From Anaerolineaceae bacterium (GTDB taxonomy: Bacteria; Chloroflexota; Anaerolineae; JAAYZQ01): a DNA stretch of 48,202 nucleotides. This document shows, in pieces, positions 23,956 through 31,466 of the stretch. The stretch covers positions 1 to 48,202 of the forward strand of contig JAAYZQ010000558.1 in NCBI GenBank assembly GCA_012514775.1. The letters are read 5' to 3'. The notes below the pieces were generated by a model. The model was not told the origin of the DNA and ran no database searches. It saw nothing but the letters and a program-made list of their open reading frames with translations. Both the position numbers and the translations under genes were made by a program. Numbering within the stretch: the first letter of the stretch is position 1; each line of letters starts with the position of its first letter.

Positions 23956-25119
23956 TCAGCGTGTCTTGCGCTTGCGGCCCCTGGTGCGGGCATAGAGGGG
24001 CAGCAGCATCGCTTCCATCCTGGTCGCCAATCCCACGCGCGCGCTCCACGCGGCCGTGCGCGCCCGGCTGACCGGCCTGGCCAGCCGCTCCCGCAGGGGC
24101 CACTCCACGGCGTGGATGCCCACCGGCTCCTGCGGCTCCCAGTGAACCGCCGCCGAGGCCCACGATAGCCCGGCTCCAAAGCTGGTGAACACCAGGTTGT
24201 CCCCTGCCTTCAGCCGGCCCTGGTCCACCGCTTCGGTCAGGGCGATGGGGATAGAGGCGGCCGAGGTGTTGCCGTAGCACGCGATGTTGACCATCATCTT
24301 TTCGGGCGGCGCGCCCAGCCGCCGCCGCGCCACCTCGATGATGCGGTCGTTGGCCTGGTGGGGGATAATGAGGCCCACGTCGTCCAGCGACAGGCCGCTC
24401 CCGGCGATGACCTTGGCCACCGAATCGGCCATGACCCGCGTCGCGAACTTGAAGACCCGCTGGCCGTCCATGCGCAGGTACTGCAGCCTGTGATCGATGA
24501 CCTGCTGGCTGGCAGGGTTGGCCCCGCCGCAACCCGGGACGATGAGGGCATCCCAGCCGGATCCGTCAGAGCCCAGGTCGAAGGAGAGGAGCCCCGTCGG
24601 CTGATCGCTGGCCTCCAGGACCACCGCGCCCGAGCCGTCGCCAAAAAGGACGCACGTGCTGCGGTCGGTCCAGTCGATGCCCATGGACAGGTGCTCCGTG
24701 CCGATGACCAGGGCGTTGCGAAAGGCCCCGTTCTGGATGAACTGGCTGGCGGTCACCAGGGCATACACCCAGCCGGTGCAGCCGGCCACGAGGCCAAAGG
24801 CCGGAGCGCCCGACGCCCCCAGTTGCTCCTGGACGATATTCGCCACGGAGGGAACCAGGTAATCGGGCGTCGAGGTGGCGACGATGATCAACTGCACCTG
24901 AGAGGGGGGCAACTGCGCCCGGGCGAGGGCCTGGCGGGCGGCCGACACCGACATGCTGGAAGCCGTTTCACCCGGCCGGCATAGGTGCCGCTCCTGGATC
25001 CCGGTCCGGGTGCGAATCCACTCGTCGCTGGTGTCCACCATCTTTTCCAGGTCGTGGTTGGTCAGCACCCGATCGGGGACGTACATGCCCCAACCCGTTA
25101 TTCTCGCGTACTTGGCCAT
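23956..25119 (-). CDS. fabH: FabH-like 3-oxoacyl-ACP synthase III
   Basis: Beta-ketoacyl-ACP synthase III-type enzyme that starts fatty acid chains by condensing an acyl-CoA with malonyl-ACP. The Cys-His-Asn triad is complete: C114 in VAGCTGWVYA, H254 in IIPHQAND and N284 in CYGNTSAAS. The protein has 387 residues, against about 320-335 for FabH. The extra 50 C-terminal residues are basic and Ala/Arg-rich (ending RTRGRKRKTR). The ATG has AGGA about 10 nt upstream. It ends an operon that starts with a sigma factor and DegV, a fatty-acid-binding protein, so it is likely regulated with membrane lipid supply. A role in a specialised acyl product is also possible. Confidence 0.85.
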   Translation of the reverse strand: MAKYARITGWGMYVPDRVLTNHDLEKMVDTSDEWIRTRTGIQERHLCRPGETASSMSVSAARQALARAQLPPSQVQLIIVATSTPDYLVPSVANIVQEQLGASGAPAFGLVAGCTGWVYALVTASQFIQNGAFRNALVIGTEHLSMGIDWTDRSTCVLFGDGSGAVVLEASDQPTGLLSFDLGSDGSGWDALIVPGCGGANPASQQVIDHRLQYLRMDGQRVFKFATRVMADSVAKVIAGSGLSLDDVGLIIPHQANDRIIEVARRRLGAPPEKMMVNIACYGNTSAASIPIALTEAVDQGRLKAGDNLVFTSFGAGLSWASAAVHWEPQEPVGIHAVEWPLRERLARPVSRARTAAWSARVGLATRMEAMLLPLYARTRGRKRKTR

Positions 25120-25207
25120 GGTGATCTGCTTCCTCCCTCACTGGCGGCGACTTCCCTTGAAAGCCGTACTGCCAGCTCGGAAGGTCGCCTGGAGTGCTGC
25201 CCTCGCG

Positions 25208-25576
25208 TCAGGCAGCGGCTATGTGCCCTCCCCCGCCGTGGCGGTGGCGAACGAACAGGGCGATGGCTACCCCGGCCACGGAGGCAGCAGAGCCCAGGAC
25301 TGCGCCGATGATGATTCCCTTGCGGTGTTGGCGCAGGCGGCTGACCTCGGGCTCGAGCTCGCGAGCCTGGGCCGCCAGGATCAGCTCACCGTGCAGCCGC
25401 CGCCGAAAGTCGGCGTCGGGCTGGACGGGCACGAGGATGCGCTGCAGATGGCTCGCCAGCTCCAGCAGCCCCCAGACCCGGTCCTCTCGCGAGAGGCCGC
25501 TCGGTCCTCGCGGCTGCAGGCCCAACAGGTAGTCCGTATGGGCCATCACGGTCTCGATTTCCCTGCGTCTGTCCAC
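25208..25576 (-). CDS. Small C-terminally anchored membrane protein, anti-sigma-like candidate
   Basis: A 122-residue protein. Residues about 1-88 are soluble and helical and include the segment PDADFRRRLHGELILAA. A single membrane helix follows at about 89-107, with a His/Gly-rich end. The GTG start at 25576 is preceded by a strong AGGAGG, better than any upstream ATG. It lies between DegV and FabH in an operon whose first gene is an ECF sigma factor. A cytoplasmic helical domain on a membrane anchor next to an ECF sigma gene fits an anti-sigma factor, but no zinc motif (HxxxCxxC) is present, so this is only a candidate role. Confidence 0.65.
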   Translation of the reverse strand: MDRRREIETVMAHTDYLLGLQPRGPSGLSREDRVWGLLELASHLQRILVPVQPDADFRRRLHGELILAAQARELEPEVSRLRQHRKGIIIGAVLGSAASVAGVAIALFVRHRHGGGGHIAAA

Positions 25577-25599
25577 GGATACCTCCTCCGGTCGCTCCG

Positions 25600-26445
25600 T
25601 CAGATGCGGTAGGCGACCAGGCCCAACGTGCCCGGGCCAAAGTGCACGACCAGCGAGGTCGTGAGGTTGGCCAGGAAGGTCTGCTGGCATCGGAACCTCG
25701 ACCTGGCAGTTTCCAGCAGGGCGTTGCCCTCCTCCGGGCTCTCGGCGTGCACCACTGCCAGGTTTACGGGATCGCGGGTGCCCACGCGTTCGGCCATGAT
25801 GTCCAGCATGCGCTCCAGGGCCTTGCGCTGGCTGCGCACCTTTTCGCTGACGTCAATGACCCCCTTCTCCAGGACGACGATGGGCTTGACGTTCAACAGC
25901 GAGGCCAGGCTGCTCTGCAGCCTGCCGACGCGCCCGCTCATCTGGGCAAAACGCAGGTCCCTGAGGACCAGGACGATGTTCATGCGCTCGCGAAGGACCT
26001 CCATGCGGGCCATGATCTCGGCCATGGCCCGCCCTTTGTGGATCATTCGCGCGGCTTCCAGGGCCATGAAGCCCAGGCCGGCCGATCCACAGGCGCTGTC
26101 GAAGGGATGCACGCGCACCATGCCCGAGAGCATCTCCCGGGCCAGCTCGGCCGACTGGAACGTGCCGCTCAGCTTGGCCGTCACGTGGAGGGAAAGAATC
26201 TCCTGCGCCCCGGCGGCCATCATCTTGCGGTAGTGGCGCTCGAACTGCCCGGCCGACGGCTGCGACGTGCTCGGCAGCTTGCCCGTCTGCTCGATCTTCT
26301 GGTAAAAGGCAGCACGGTCGATGGTCACCCCGTCTTCGTACGTCTCCGTGCCGAACTGGATGTTGATAGGCACGACGGTGATGTCGTATTCTTGATAGCA
26401 CTCTTCCGGCAGGTCACACGTCGAGTCGGTAGCAACCTTGATCAT
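25600..26445 (-). CDS. DegV family fatty-acid-binding protein
   Basis: A 281-residue DegV protein. Family members bind a fatty acid, and in Firmicutes FakB-type DegV proteins present it to the kinase FakA. The N-terminal MIKVATDSTCDLP and the following VVPINIQFG are typical. The fatty-acid-binding Ser/Thr motifs are PSTSQPSAGQF and LSGTFQSAELA. The C-terminal domain is present in full. The ATG follows GGGGGA. It sits 24 bp before the small membrane protein gene and 24 bp after the sigma factor gene. No FakA-like gene is in the window. With FabH downstream, the operon points to fatty acid uptake or homeostasis. Confidence 0.9.
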   Translation of the reverse strand: MIKVATDSTCDLPEECYQEYDITVVPINIQFGTETYEDGVTIDRAAFYQKIEQTGKLPSTSQPSAGQFERHYRKMMAAGAQEILSLHVTAKLSGTFQSAELAREMLSGMVRVHPFDSACGSAGLGFMALEAARMIHKGRAMAEIMARMEVLRERMNIVLVLRDLRFAQMSGRVGRLQSSLASLLNVKPIVVLEKGVIDVSEKVRSQRKALERMLDIMAERVGTRDPVNLAVVHAESPEEGNALLETARSRFRCQQTFLANLTTSLVVHFGPGTLGLVAYRI

Positions 26446-26469
26446 TCCCCCAATCCTTTCAACAATCCT

Positions 26470-27024
26470 TCAATGCAGGCGCCCCTGGAGCCCGTCGCGC
26501 AGGGCCTGAAGGGTACGATGGTATAGCGACTTGATCGCTCCCTCGCTGCGTCCCATGATCTCGCCGATCTCGGCATTGGGCAGCCGTTGCACGAACTTGA
26601 GCGCCAGAAGCTGCTGTCGCTCGGCCGGGAGCTCCTGAATGGCGGCCAGGAGCACTCTCCGCCTTTCGCCCAGGGTCACCTGCTCCAACGGGCCGCCGTC
26701 CGTCGAACTGTCCACCTGGGCCACCTGGTCCAGCGAGACCACCTGTCGCCGGCTCCGATCGCGGTACCAATTGGCCACCAGGTTGTGGGCGATGCGGTAC
26801 AGCCAGGACGAAAAGGGAGCCCCCCGATTCTTGTAGCGGGGGATGTGCTTCAGGGCCTGGTGAAAGACCCTGGCCGTCAAGTCCTCGGCGTCGTGGTGGT
26901 TGCCCGTCCGGTAGTATACATAGTTATAAATTTTTTCCACGTACCGTTCGTACAACCGGCCGAAGGCCTCGGGTTCGCTCTTGGCCCGTTCGATCAAGGC
27001 CGATTCGTCTGTCATGTCATCCAC
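26470..27024 (-). CDS. ECF-type sigma-70 family RNA polymerase sigma factor
   Basis: A 184-residue two-domain sigma factor. Region 2 is at about 18-90, with the -10-binding core DAEDLTARVFHQALKHI and FSSWLYRIAHNLVANWYRD. Region 4 is at about 125-180, with a helix-turn-helix in LPNAEIGEIMGRSEGAIKSL. The GTG start at 27024 has GAGAGG 5 nt upstream; an ATG three codons later is too far from it. The SD and first base of the GTG are inside a hairpin (27024-27043), so translation may be controlled. It heads an operon with DegV, a membrane-anchored candidate anti-sigma and FabH, and is divergent from a SpoIIE-type phosphatase. Confidence 0.9.
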   Translation of the reverse strand: MDDMTDESALIERAKSEPEAFGRLYERYVEKIYNYVYYRTGNHHDAEDLTARVFHQALKHIPRYKNRGAPFSSWLYRIAHNLVANWYRDRSRRQVVSLDQVAQVDSSTDGGPLEQVTLGERRRVLLAAIQELPAERQQLLALKFVQRLPNAEIGEIMGRSEGAIKSLYHRTLQALRDGLQGRLH

Positions 27025-27043
27025 GGCGACCTCTCAGTCGCCG
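27024..27043 (-). promoter_or_regulatory. SD-containing hairpin at the sigma-factor start
   Basis: On the minus strand CGGCGAC (27037-27043) pairs with GTCGCCG (27024-27030) around the loop TGAGAG. The SD (GAGAGG) spans loop and stem, and the last stem base is the G of the GTG start. Two CCGGCCGG palindromes (27041-27048 and 27066-27073) lie upstream in the same leader. Confidence 0.55.
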
Positions 27044-27105
27044 GCCGGTCTCGCTGAATAGAACACCGGCCGGTGCAGTTGGTTGCGGATTTCGCGCGAG
27101 GATCA

Positions 27106-27134
27106 AGTATAGCAGAGAAGCGGCCGGTGGTCAA
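27106..27134 (-). promoter_or_regulatory. Promoter of the sigma/DegV/FabH operon
   Basis: Minus strand TTGACC (27129-27134), 17 bp, TATACT (27106-27111). Start near 27099, giving a leader of about 75 nt. It is back to back with the phosphatase promoter; the two -35 boxes are 13 bp apart. Confidence 0.75.
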
Positions 27135-27147
27135 CTGCCGCCGGCTC

Positions 27148-27176
27148 TTGCCTGCAGGCGCCAGGTGATGTATAAT
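27148..27176 (+). promoter_or_regulatory. Promoter of the SpoIIE-type phosphatase gene
   Basis: TTGCCT (27148-27153), 17 bp, TATAAT (27171-27176). Start near 27183, about 23 nt before the ATG. Confidence 0.75.
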
Positions 27177-27205
27177 AGCGGCGTGATGCCGTCGAAAACT
27201 TCCCT

Positions 27206-27958
27206 ATGAGTGAGGACATGACCCAGGAACCAGACCTGGAGCTCCAGGTGGCCGTGGCCAAGGTGAGCAAGTATGCCATGAGCGAGAGCGGCGACACCGT
27301 GGAGATCATCGAGCGCCCCCACGGCGGCCTGTCGCTGGTGATGGTCGACGGCCAGCGGAGCGGCCGCCCGGCCAAGGCCATCAGCAACCTCGTCGCCCGC
27401 AAGGCCATCTCGCTCCTGGCCGACGGCGTGCGTGACGGCGCGGCGGCCCGGGCCGCCCACGATTATCTGCGCACCATGCGCGGCGGGCAGGTGTCGGCCA
27501 CGCTGAACATCATCTCCGTGGACCTCGTCACGCGTACCCTGGTCGTCTCGCGCAACAGCCACTGCCCGGTCATCCTCGTGGAGGGCGACGAGCAGGCGTT
27601 GTGCCTCCTGGACCAGCCCAGCGAGGCCATCGGCGTACACCTGCGCACCCGGCCGGTCATCACCGAGCTGCCCCTCAGCCGGAACCTGCACGTCGTGGTC
27701 TATACCGACGGGCTGCTCATTGCCGGCGACCGCGAAGGAAGCCCCTTTGACGTCACCGCCTTTGTGCGCGGGCACCTGGCCGCGGGCACCGGCGAAGGCA
27801 GCGCCCGTTCCCTGGCCGACGGCCTGCTGGCCCGCGCCGTGGACCTGGACCGGGGCCGGCCGGCCGACGACGTGAGCGTCGTGGTCGTGTCCATCGTCGC
27901 CCGCGCCCGGCCCGACGACGTGCGCCGCATGTCGGTACGCTTTCCTATCAAGCCCTGA
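27206..27958 (+). CDS. SpoIIE family PP2C-type phosphatase
   Basis: A 250-residue metal-dependent Ser/Thr phosphatase consisting of the catalytic domain only. Metal-binding motifs are VMVDGQRSG (D48, a variant of the usual DGxGHG/SG), VVVYTDGLL (D168) and PADDVSVVVV (D221-D222). No sensor domain or membrane helix is present. SD support is weak. The ATG at 27206 is kept, although the ATG at 27218 has GAGG close to it. SpoIIE-type phosphatases usually dephosphorylate anti-anti-sigma proteins in partner-switching circuits. No STAS or HPK-W partner is in the window, yet the gene is divergent from an ECF sigma factor, so a regulatory link is plausible but not shown. Confidence 0.85.
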   Translation: MSEDMTQEPDLELQVAVAKVSKYAMSESGDTVEIIERPHGGLSLVMVDGQRSGRPAKAISNLVARKAISLLADGVRDGAAARAAHDYLRTMRGGQVSATLNIISVDLVTRTLVVSRNSHCPVILVEGDEQALCLLDQPSEAIGVHLRTRPVITELPLSRNLHVVVYTDGLLIAGDREGSPFDVTAFVRGHLAAGTGEGSARSLADGLLARAVDLDRGRPADDVSVVVVSIVARARPDDVRRMSVRFPIKP

Positions 27959-28006
27959 GATGCATGGAAGGCAGGGAAGGATGAATCGTTCCAGAAGATT
28001 GTGACG

Positions 28007-28357
28007 ATGCGCATCAAAGTGGTAGGGCCATGCGCCTCGGGAAAGAGCGTTCTGGCCGCGGGCCTGCGGCGCCTGGGCTACAATGCTTCGTCGGCGGCGC
28101 AGGACCACTCTTACGTGCCCGACATGTGGCGGCGCATCAACCCCCCCGACCTGCTCATCTACCTGGACGTGGGCCTGGAAGCCGCCCACAGGCGGGGGCG
28201 CACCGGCCACGGCTGGGACCAGGAATACCTGGACCGACAGAAGGCCCGCCTGGAGCACGCGCGGGCCCATTCCGACCTATATCTCGATACCGACGACCTG
28301 TCGGAGGAGGAGGTGCTCGGCCGCGTGGTCGAGTTCCTGGAAGCGCGGCGGCCATGA
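28007..28357 (+). CDS. Mini P-loop nucleoside-kinase-like protein
   Basis: A 116-residue protein, short for a P-loop kinase. Walker A is GPCASGKS at 7-14, followed by LLIYLDVGLEAAHRRG (Walker B-like strand) and an Arg-rich helix that could act as a lid. The end DLYLDTDDLSEEEVLGRVVEFL fits the last strand and helix of a nucleotide or shikimate-type kinase. The ATG at 28007 is preferred over GTG at 28001, though neither has a strong SD. Its stop overlaps the start of the next gene (ATGA), so it is coupled to the EamA transporter. The substrate is unknown. Confidence 0.7.
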   Translation: MRIKVVGPCASGKSVLAAGLRRLGYNASSAAQDHSYVPDMWRRINPPDLLIYLDVGLEAAHRRGRTGHGWDQEYLDRQKARLEHARAHSDLYLDTDDLSEEEVLGRVVEFLEARRP

Positions 28358-29301
28358 GCTACCCGGGCGACGGCACCCGTCGGGGCATCGCCGTCACTCT
28401 GCTGTCCACCCTCTTTGCCGGGCTGGCCCCCATCCTGGGCAAGCTCGCCTACCAGGTTGGGGTTTCGCCCACGTCCGTCGTGGCCCTGCGCACCGCCCTG
28501 GCGGCCGGCCTGCTGTGGCTCTTTTACCTGGTCTTCTGGCGTCGCCACCTGGCCATCAGCCGGGGCAACCTCCTGGCCTGCATCGGCATGGGCGCGGCCA
28601 ACGGCATCGGCTCGCTCCTGTACTACAACGGCCTGTCGCGCGTCGACGCCTCCGTGGCCCATCTCCTCTATTCCATGTACCCCTTCTGGGTGTTCATCTT
28701 CCTGTCGGCCGCCGGCCACGCCGTCTCCCGCCTGGCCGTGCTGCGCCTGGTCCTGGCCCTGCTGAGCGTCTTTTTGCTAACCTGGCAGGGGGCGGGCCTC
28801 GTCGACCCCCTGGGCGTGACGCTGATGCTCGGCGCCGGAGCCCTCTATGGCTTTCACCTGGTCCTGGGCCAGTGGACCCTGGTCGACGTCGACCCCCGCA
28901 CGGTGACGCTCTACGGGCTGTCGACCATGGCCGTCGTCGTGGCCATCCCCTTCAGCGGCAAGGCCGGCGCCGCCGCCACCATCCCATCCGCCGGGTGGCT
29001 GGCCATCGTGCTGCTGGCCGTCTTTCCCACGGCCATTGCCCGGCTCCTGGTCTTTGCCGGGCTGCGGCGCCTGGGGGGCATCCAGACCGCGCTCCTGGGC
29101 CTCGGCGAGCCCCTGGTGGCCGTCTCGCTGGCCTTTCTCCTCCTCGGCGAGCGCTTTGCCCCCCAGCAGTGGGTGGGCGCCGCGCTGTTTATCATCAGCG
29201 TCCTCCTCATCCGCCGCGACACCGGCGTGCAGATCGCCGGCGAGGAGAGCGGCTGGGCCGGCCTCAACCCCGGCGACCTGCCCGAAGGCCAGGACTTCTA
29301 G
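28354..29301 (+). CDS. EamA/DMT family permease
   Basis: Drug/metabolite transporter superfamily protein of 315 residues with ten predicted membrane helices as two EamA repeats of five. Visible family marks include the start of repeat 1 (LFAGLAPILGKLAYQVG) and the end of repeat 2 (LGEPLVAVSLAFLLLGERFAPQQWVGAALI-like, with the conserved GE and Q-W pattern). A short soluble tail follows. The ATG overlaps the stop of the mini P-loop gene. The substrate cannot be assigned. Confidence 0.85.
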   Translation: MSYPGDGTRRGIAVTLLSTLFAGLAPILGKLAYQVGVSPTSVVALRTALAAGLLWLFYLVFWRRHLAISRGNLLACIGMGAANGIGSLLYYNGLSRVDASVAHLLYSMYPFWVFIFLSAAGHAVSRLAVLRLVLALLSVFLLTWQGAGLVDPLGVTLMLGAGALYGFHLVLGQWTLVDVDPRTVTLYGLSTMAVVVAIPFSGKAGAAATIPSAGWLAIVLLAVFPTAIARLLVFAGLRRLGGIQTALLGLGEPLVAVSLAFLLLGERFAPQQWVGAALFIISVLLIRRDTGVQIAGEESGWAGLNPGDLPEGQDF

Positions 29302-29320
29302 CCGCCCGACCCCAACCAAG

Positions 29321-29349
29321 TTGCCTGCTCCCGGCACCGATGATATAAT
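29321..29349 (+). promoter_or_regulatory. Near-leaderless promoter of the metallophosphoesterase gene
   Basis: TTGCCT (29321-29326), 17 bp, TATAAT (29344-29349). The ATG is at 29358, 8 nt after the -10 box, so the mRNA should have a leader of about 0-2 nt. Confidence 0.75.
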
Positions 29350-29357
29350 TGCCTACC

Positions 29358-30566
29358 ATGAAATTCTTGGGCGAGAATCCGTTTTACACACTCCTGCTCC
29401 TCACCGAGAAGCCCGGGAAGTGGCCTCGCTGGTCGCTAGCGCCGTTGCCCCTGGCCCTCGCCGCCCTGGCAGGCCTGGCCTGGGCCTCCGCGGCCGGCCC
29501 GGCCTGGGGCTGGGCCACGGCGGGCCTGCTCCTGGTCATGGCCCTTGCCGACTGGGCGCTGCTGTCGTTCCTGCCGCGCAGCGGCTCGTCTTTCGGGCCC
29601 GTCCAGCCGCCCTTCCTGGCCCTCAGCGCCCTGCGCGGGCTGTTGGCCGTGGCGGCGGCCCTCCTTGCCCGGTGGGGAGCGGCGCTGCCCTGGGCGCTCC
29701 ATGGCACCGTGCAGCTCGCCATCTGGTTCCTGGCGGCGTACGGCACCCTCGTGGAGCCCTTTCTCCTCCAGGTGACCCGCCTGCAGATCGTGACCCCCCG
29801 CCTGGCGAATCCCGGCGGCCCGCTGCGCGTCGTCCAGCTCTCCGACCTGCACGTCGAGCGCCTGACCCGCCGCGACCGGGCCCTGCCCGACACCGTCGCC
29901 GGCCTGGACGCCGACGTCATGGTCCTGACCGGCGATTACCTGAATACGACCTACAACCAGGACCCGCAGGCCCTCGCCGACCTGGAGGAGCTCCTGGCCC
30001 AGCTCGAGGCCCCCGGGCAGCGCTACGGCATCTGGGGCTCGCCCGAGGTAGATTGCACCCACCTGCTGCGCCCCATCATCGAGGCGGCGGGCATTACCCT
30101 CCTGGAGGACTGTGGCGTGGAATTGCACACCGACCGCTATCACCTGTGGATCATGGGCATCACCTGCAGCCACGACCGGCCCGGCGACGCGGAACGGCTG
30201 CGCCGGCTGGTGGCCGAAGCGCCGCCCGGCGCGCTGACCCTGCTCCTCTACCACACCCCGGACCTGATGCCCGAGGCGGCGGCCCTGGGCGTGGACCTCT
30301 ACCTGGCGGGCCACACCCACGGCGGCCAGTGGCGCCTGCCCGGCTTCGGGGCCGTCGTCACCAGCTCGCGCTACGGCAAGCGCTACGAAGCGGGGCACTA
30401 CCGGGAGGGCAACACCCACCTGTACGTCAGCCGCGGTCTGGGGATGGAGGGCTTTGGCACGCCCCGGGCTCGCTTTTTCTGCCGCCCGGAGCTCGTCGTC
30501 GTCGACCTCGCCGGCCGGGCCGGCGAGGACCCCACCCCTCGCTCCCAAGCACGGCCCGGGGCGTGA
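29358..30566 (+). CDS. Membrane-anchored metallophosphoesterase with altered active site
   Basis: A 402-residue protein with about four N-terminal membrane helices (25-135) and a calcineurin-like phosphoesterase domain (about 155-390). Metal ligands present are D163 and H165 (LSDLHVE), D193 (TGDYLN), H299 (LYHTPD), and H319 and H321 (AGHTHGGQ). The block that should read GNHD/E is G227-S-P-E, so the metal-bridging Asn and catalytic His are missing. The relatives (YkuE/LpxG-like) cleave phospholipid-linked pyrophosphates. With this site changed, activity may be lost or altered. No SD occurs before the ATG, and the promoter places the start of the mRNA at or next to it. Confidence 0.8.
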   Translation: MKFLGENPFYTLLLLTEKPGKWPRWSLAPLPLALAALAGLAWASAAGPAWGWATAGLLLVMALADWALLSFLPRSGSSFGPVQPPFLALSALRGLLAVAAALLARWGAALPWALHGTVQLAIWFLAAYGTLVEPFLLQVTRLQIVTPRLANPGGPLRVVQLSDLHVERLTRRDRALPDTVAGLDADVMVLTGDYLNTTYNQDPQALADLEELLAQLEAPGQRYGIWGSPEVDCTHLLRPIIEAAGITLLEDCGVELHTDRYHLWIMGITCSHDRPGDAERLRRLVAEAPPGALTLLLYHTPDLMPEAAALGVDLYLAGHTHGGQWRLPGFGAVVTSSRYGKRYEAGHYREGNTHLYVSRGLGMEGFGTPRARFFCRPELVVVDLAGRAGEDPTPRSQARPGA

Positions 30567-30597
30567 GGGGACGGGATAGGGCACCGGAGCGCGCCTG

Positions 30598-31347
30598 ATG
30601 CCGGGCCTGTGGGCGCCCTTTGTTGCCCTGGCGGCGGCCCTCCTGCCCCTCCTGTGGGTCAAGACCTGGATCACCCACAGCCTCCAGGAGCTTAGCCTGC
30701 GCTGGACCGGCGACCCGGCCGTGGCCCTGGTCGTCTATTTTGTCCTCGTCCTGCCCGGCGTCGTCGTCCACGAGCTGAGCCACTGGCTGATGGCCACGAT
30801 CCTGGGCGTGAGGGTCAGCAAGCTGTCGTTGGGGCCGGTGCGCAAGGGCCGCAACAGCGTCTCCCTCGGGTCCGTGCGCGTCAGCAAGGTCGACCCCCTG
30901 CGGGCCAGCCTCATCGGCGTGGCGCCCCTCCTGGGTGCCACCGCCGTCATCCTCCTCATCGGCAGGCTGGTCCTCGGGCTGGACGAGGTCGTGGCCCTGC
31001 TGCTGGCCGGCGCGTGGGAGGGCCTGGGCGAGGCCCTGGGCGAAATGGTTCGGGTGGCCGACTTCTGGCTGTGGCTCTACCTGATCTTTGCCATCTCGAA
31101 CGCCATGCTGCCCAGCGAGTCGGACATGTCGACCGTCCGCCCGGTGCTCATCTTCCTGGGCATCCTGGCAGCCGTCCTGATCCTGGTCAACGGCATCCCA
31201 TCCATCCCCCGCGAGGCGGTGCAGGCCGTGGGCGGCGTGGCCGGCTACCTGGCCTCGGCCTTTGCCCTCACCCTCGCCGCCGACGGCATCTTTGTCCTGG
31301 TCATTGGCCTGCTCCTGTGGCTCACGCGCCAGGCGCAGGGTTGGTGA
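30598..31347 (+). CDS. HExxH integral membrane protein (M50-like site-2 protease candidate)
   Basis: A 249-residue protein with about six membrane helices. The zinc motif HELSH (H58, E59, H62) lies in a hydrophobic helix (VLPGVVVHELSHWLMA). A later segment, FAISNAMLPSESDM, is where M50 proteases have their third zinc ligand Asp (N-x-P-x-x-x-D pattern). The region LGVRVSKLSLGPVRKGR after the first motif resembles the M50 membrane-reentrant loop. No PDZ domain is present. The ATG has GGAG 8 nt upstream. It lies 31 bp after the metallophosphoesterase gene, so the two are likely co-transcribed. Its target protein is unknown. Confidence 0.75.
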   Translation: MPGLWAPFVALAAALLPLLWVKTWITHSLQELSLRWTGDPAVALVVYFVLVLPGVVVHELSHWLMATILGVRVSKLSLGPVRKGRNSVSLGSVRVSKVDPLRASLIGVAPLLGATAVILLIGRLVLGLDEVVALLLAGAWEGLGEALGEMVRVADFWLWLYLIFAISNAMLPSESDMSTVRPVLIFLGILAAVLILVNGIPSIPREAVQAVGGVAGYLASAFALTLAADGIFVLVIGLLLWLTRQAQGW

Positions 31348-31355
31348 GGGGAGGG

Positions 31356-31466
31356 CCGAGCAGGCGCTCGGCGAGCCCGGGGGGTACCGAGCAGGCGCTC
31401 GGCGAGCCCAGGGGAGGGCCGAGCAGGCGCTCGGCGGTCCCCGGGGGGTACCGAGCAGGCGCTCGG
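31356..31466. repeat. Four tandem copies of a 16-bp palindrome
   Basis: CCGAGCAGGCGCTCGG occurs identically at 31356-31371, 31387-31402, 31419-31434 and 31451-31466, with a period of 31-32 bp. Each copy is a hairpin (CCGAGC / GCTCGG, 4-nt loop). Copies 1 and 3 are preceded by GGGAGGG, and copies 2 and 4 by GGGGGGTA, so the array is a duplicated two-copy unit. It fills the gap between the membrane protease gene and the second AOR gene and ends just before that gene's SD. Confidence 0.9.

Noticed and set aside
31356..31466. CRISPR array
   Set aside because: Only four copies, spacers of 15-16 bp that are themselves repeated, and no cas genes. It is a palindrome array.
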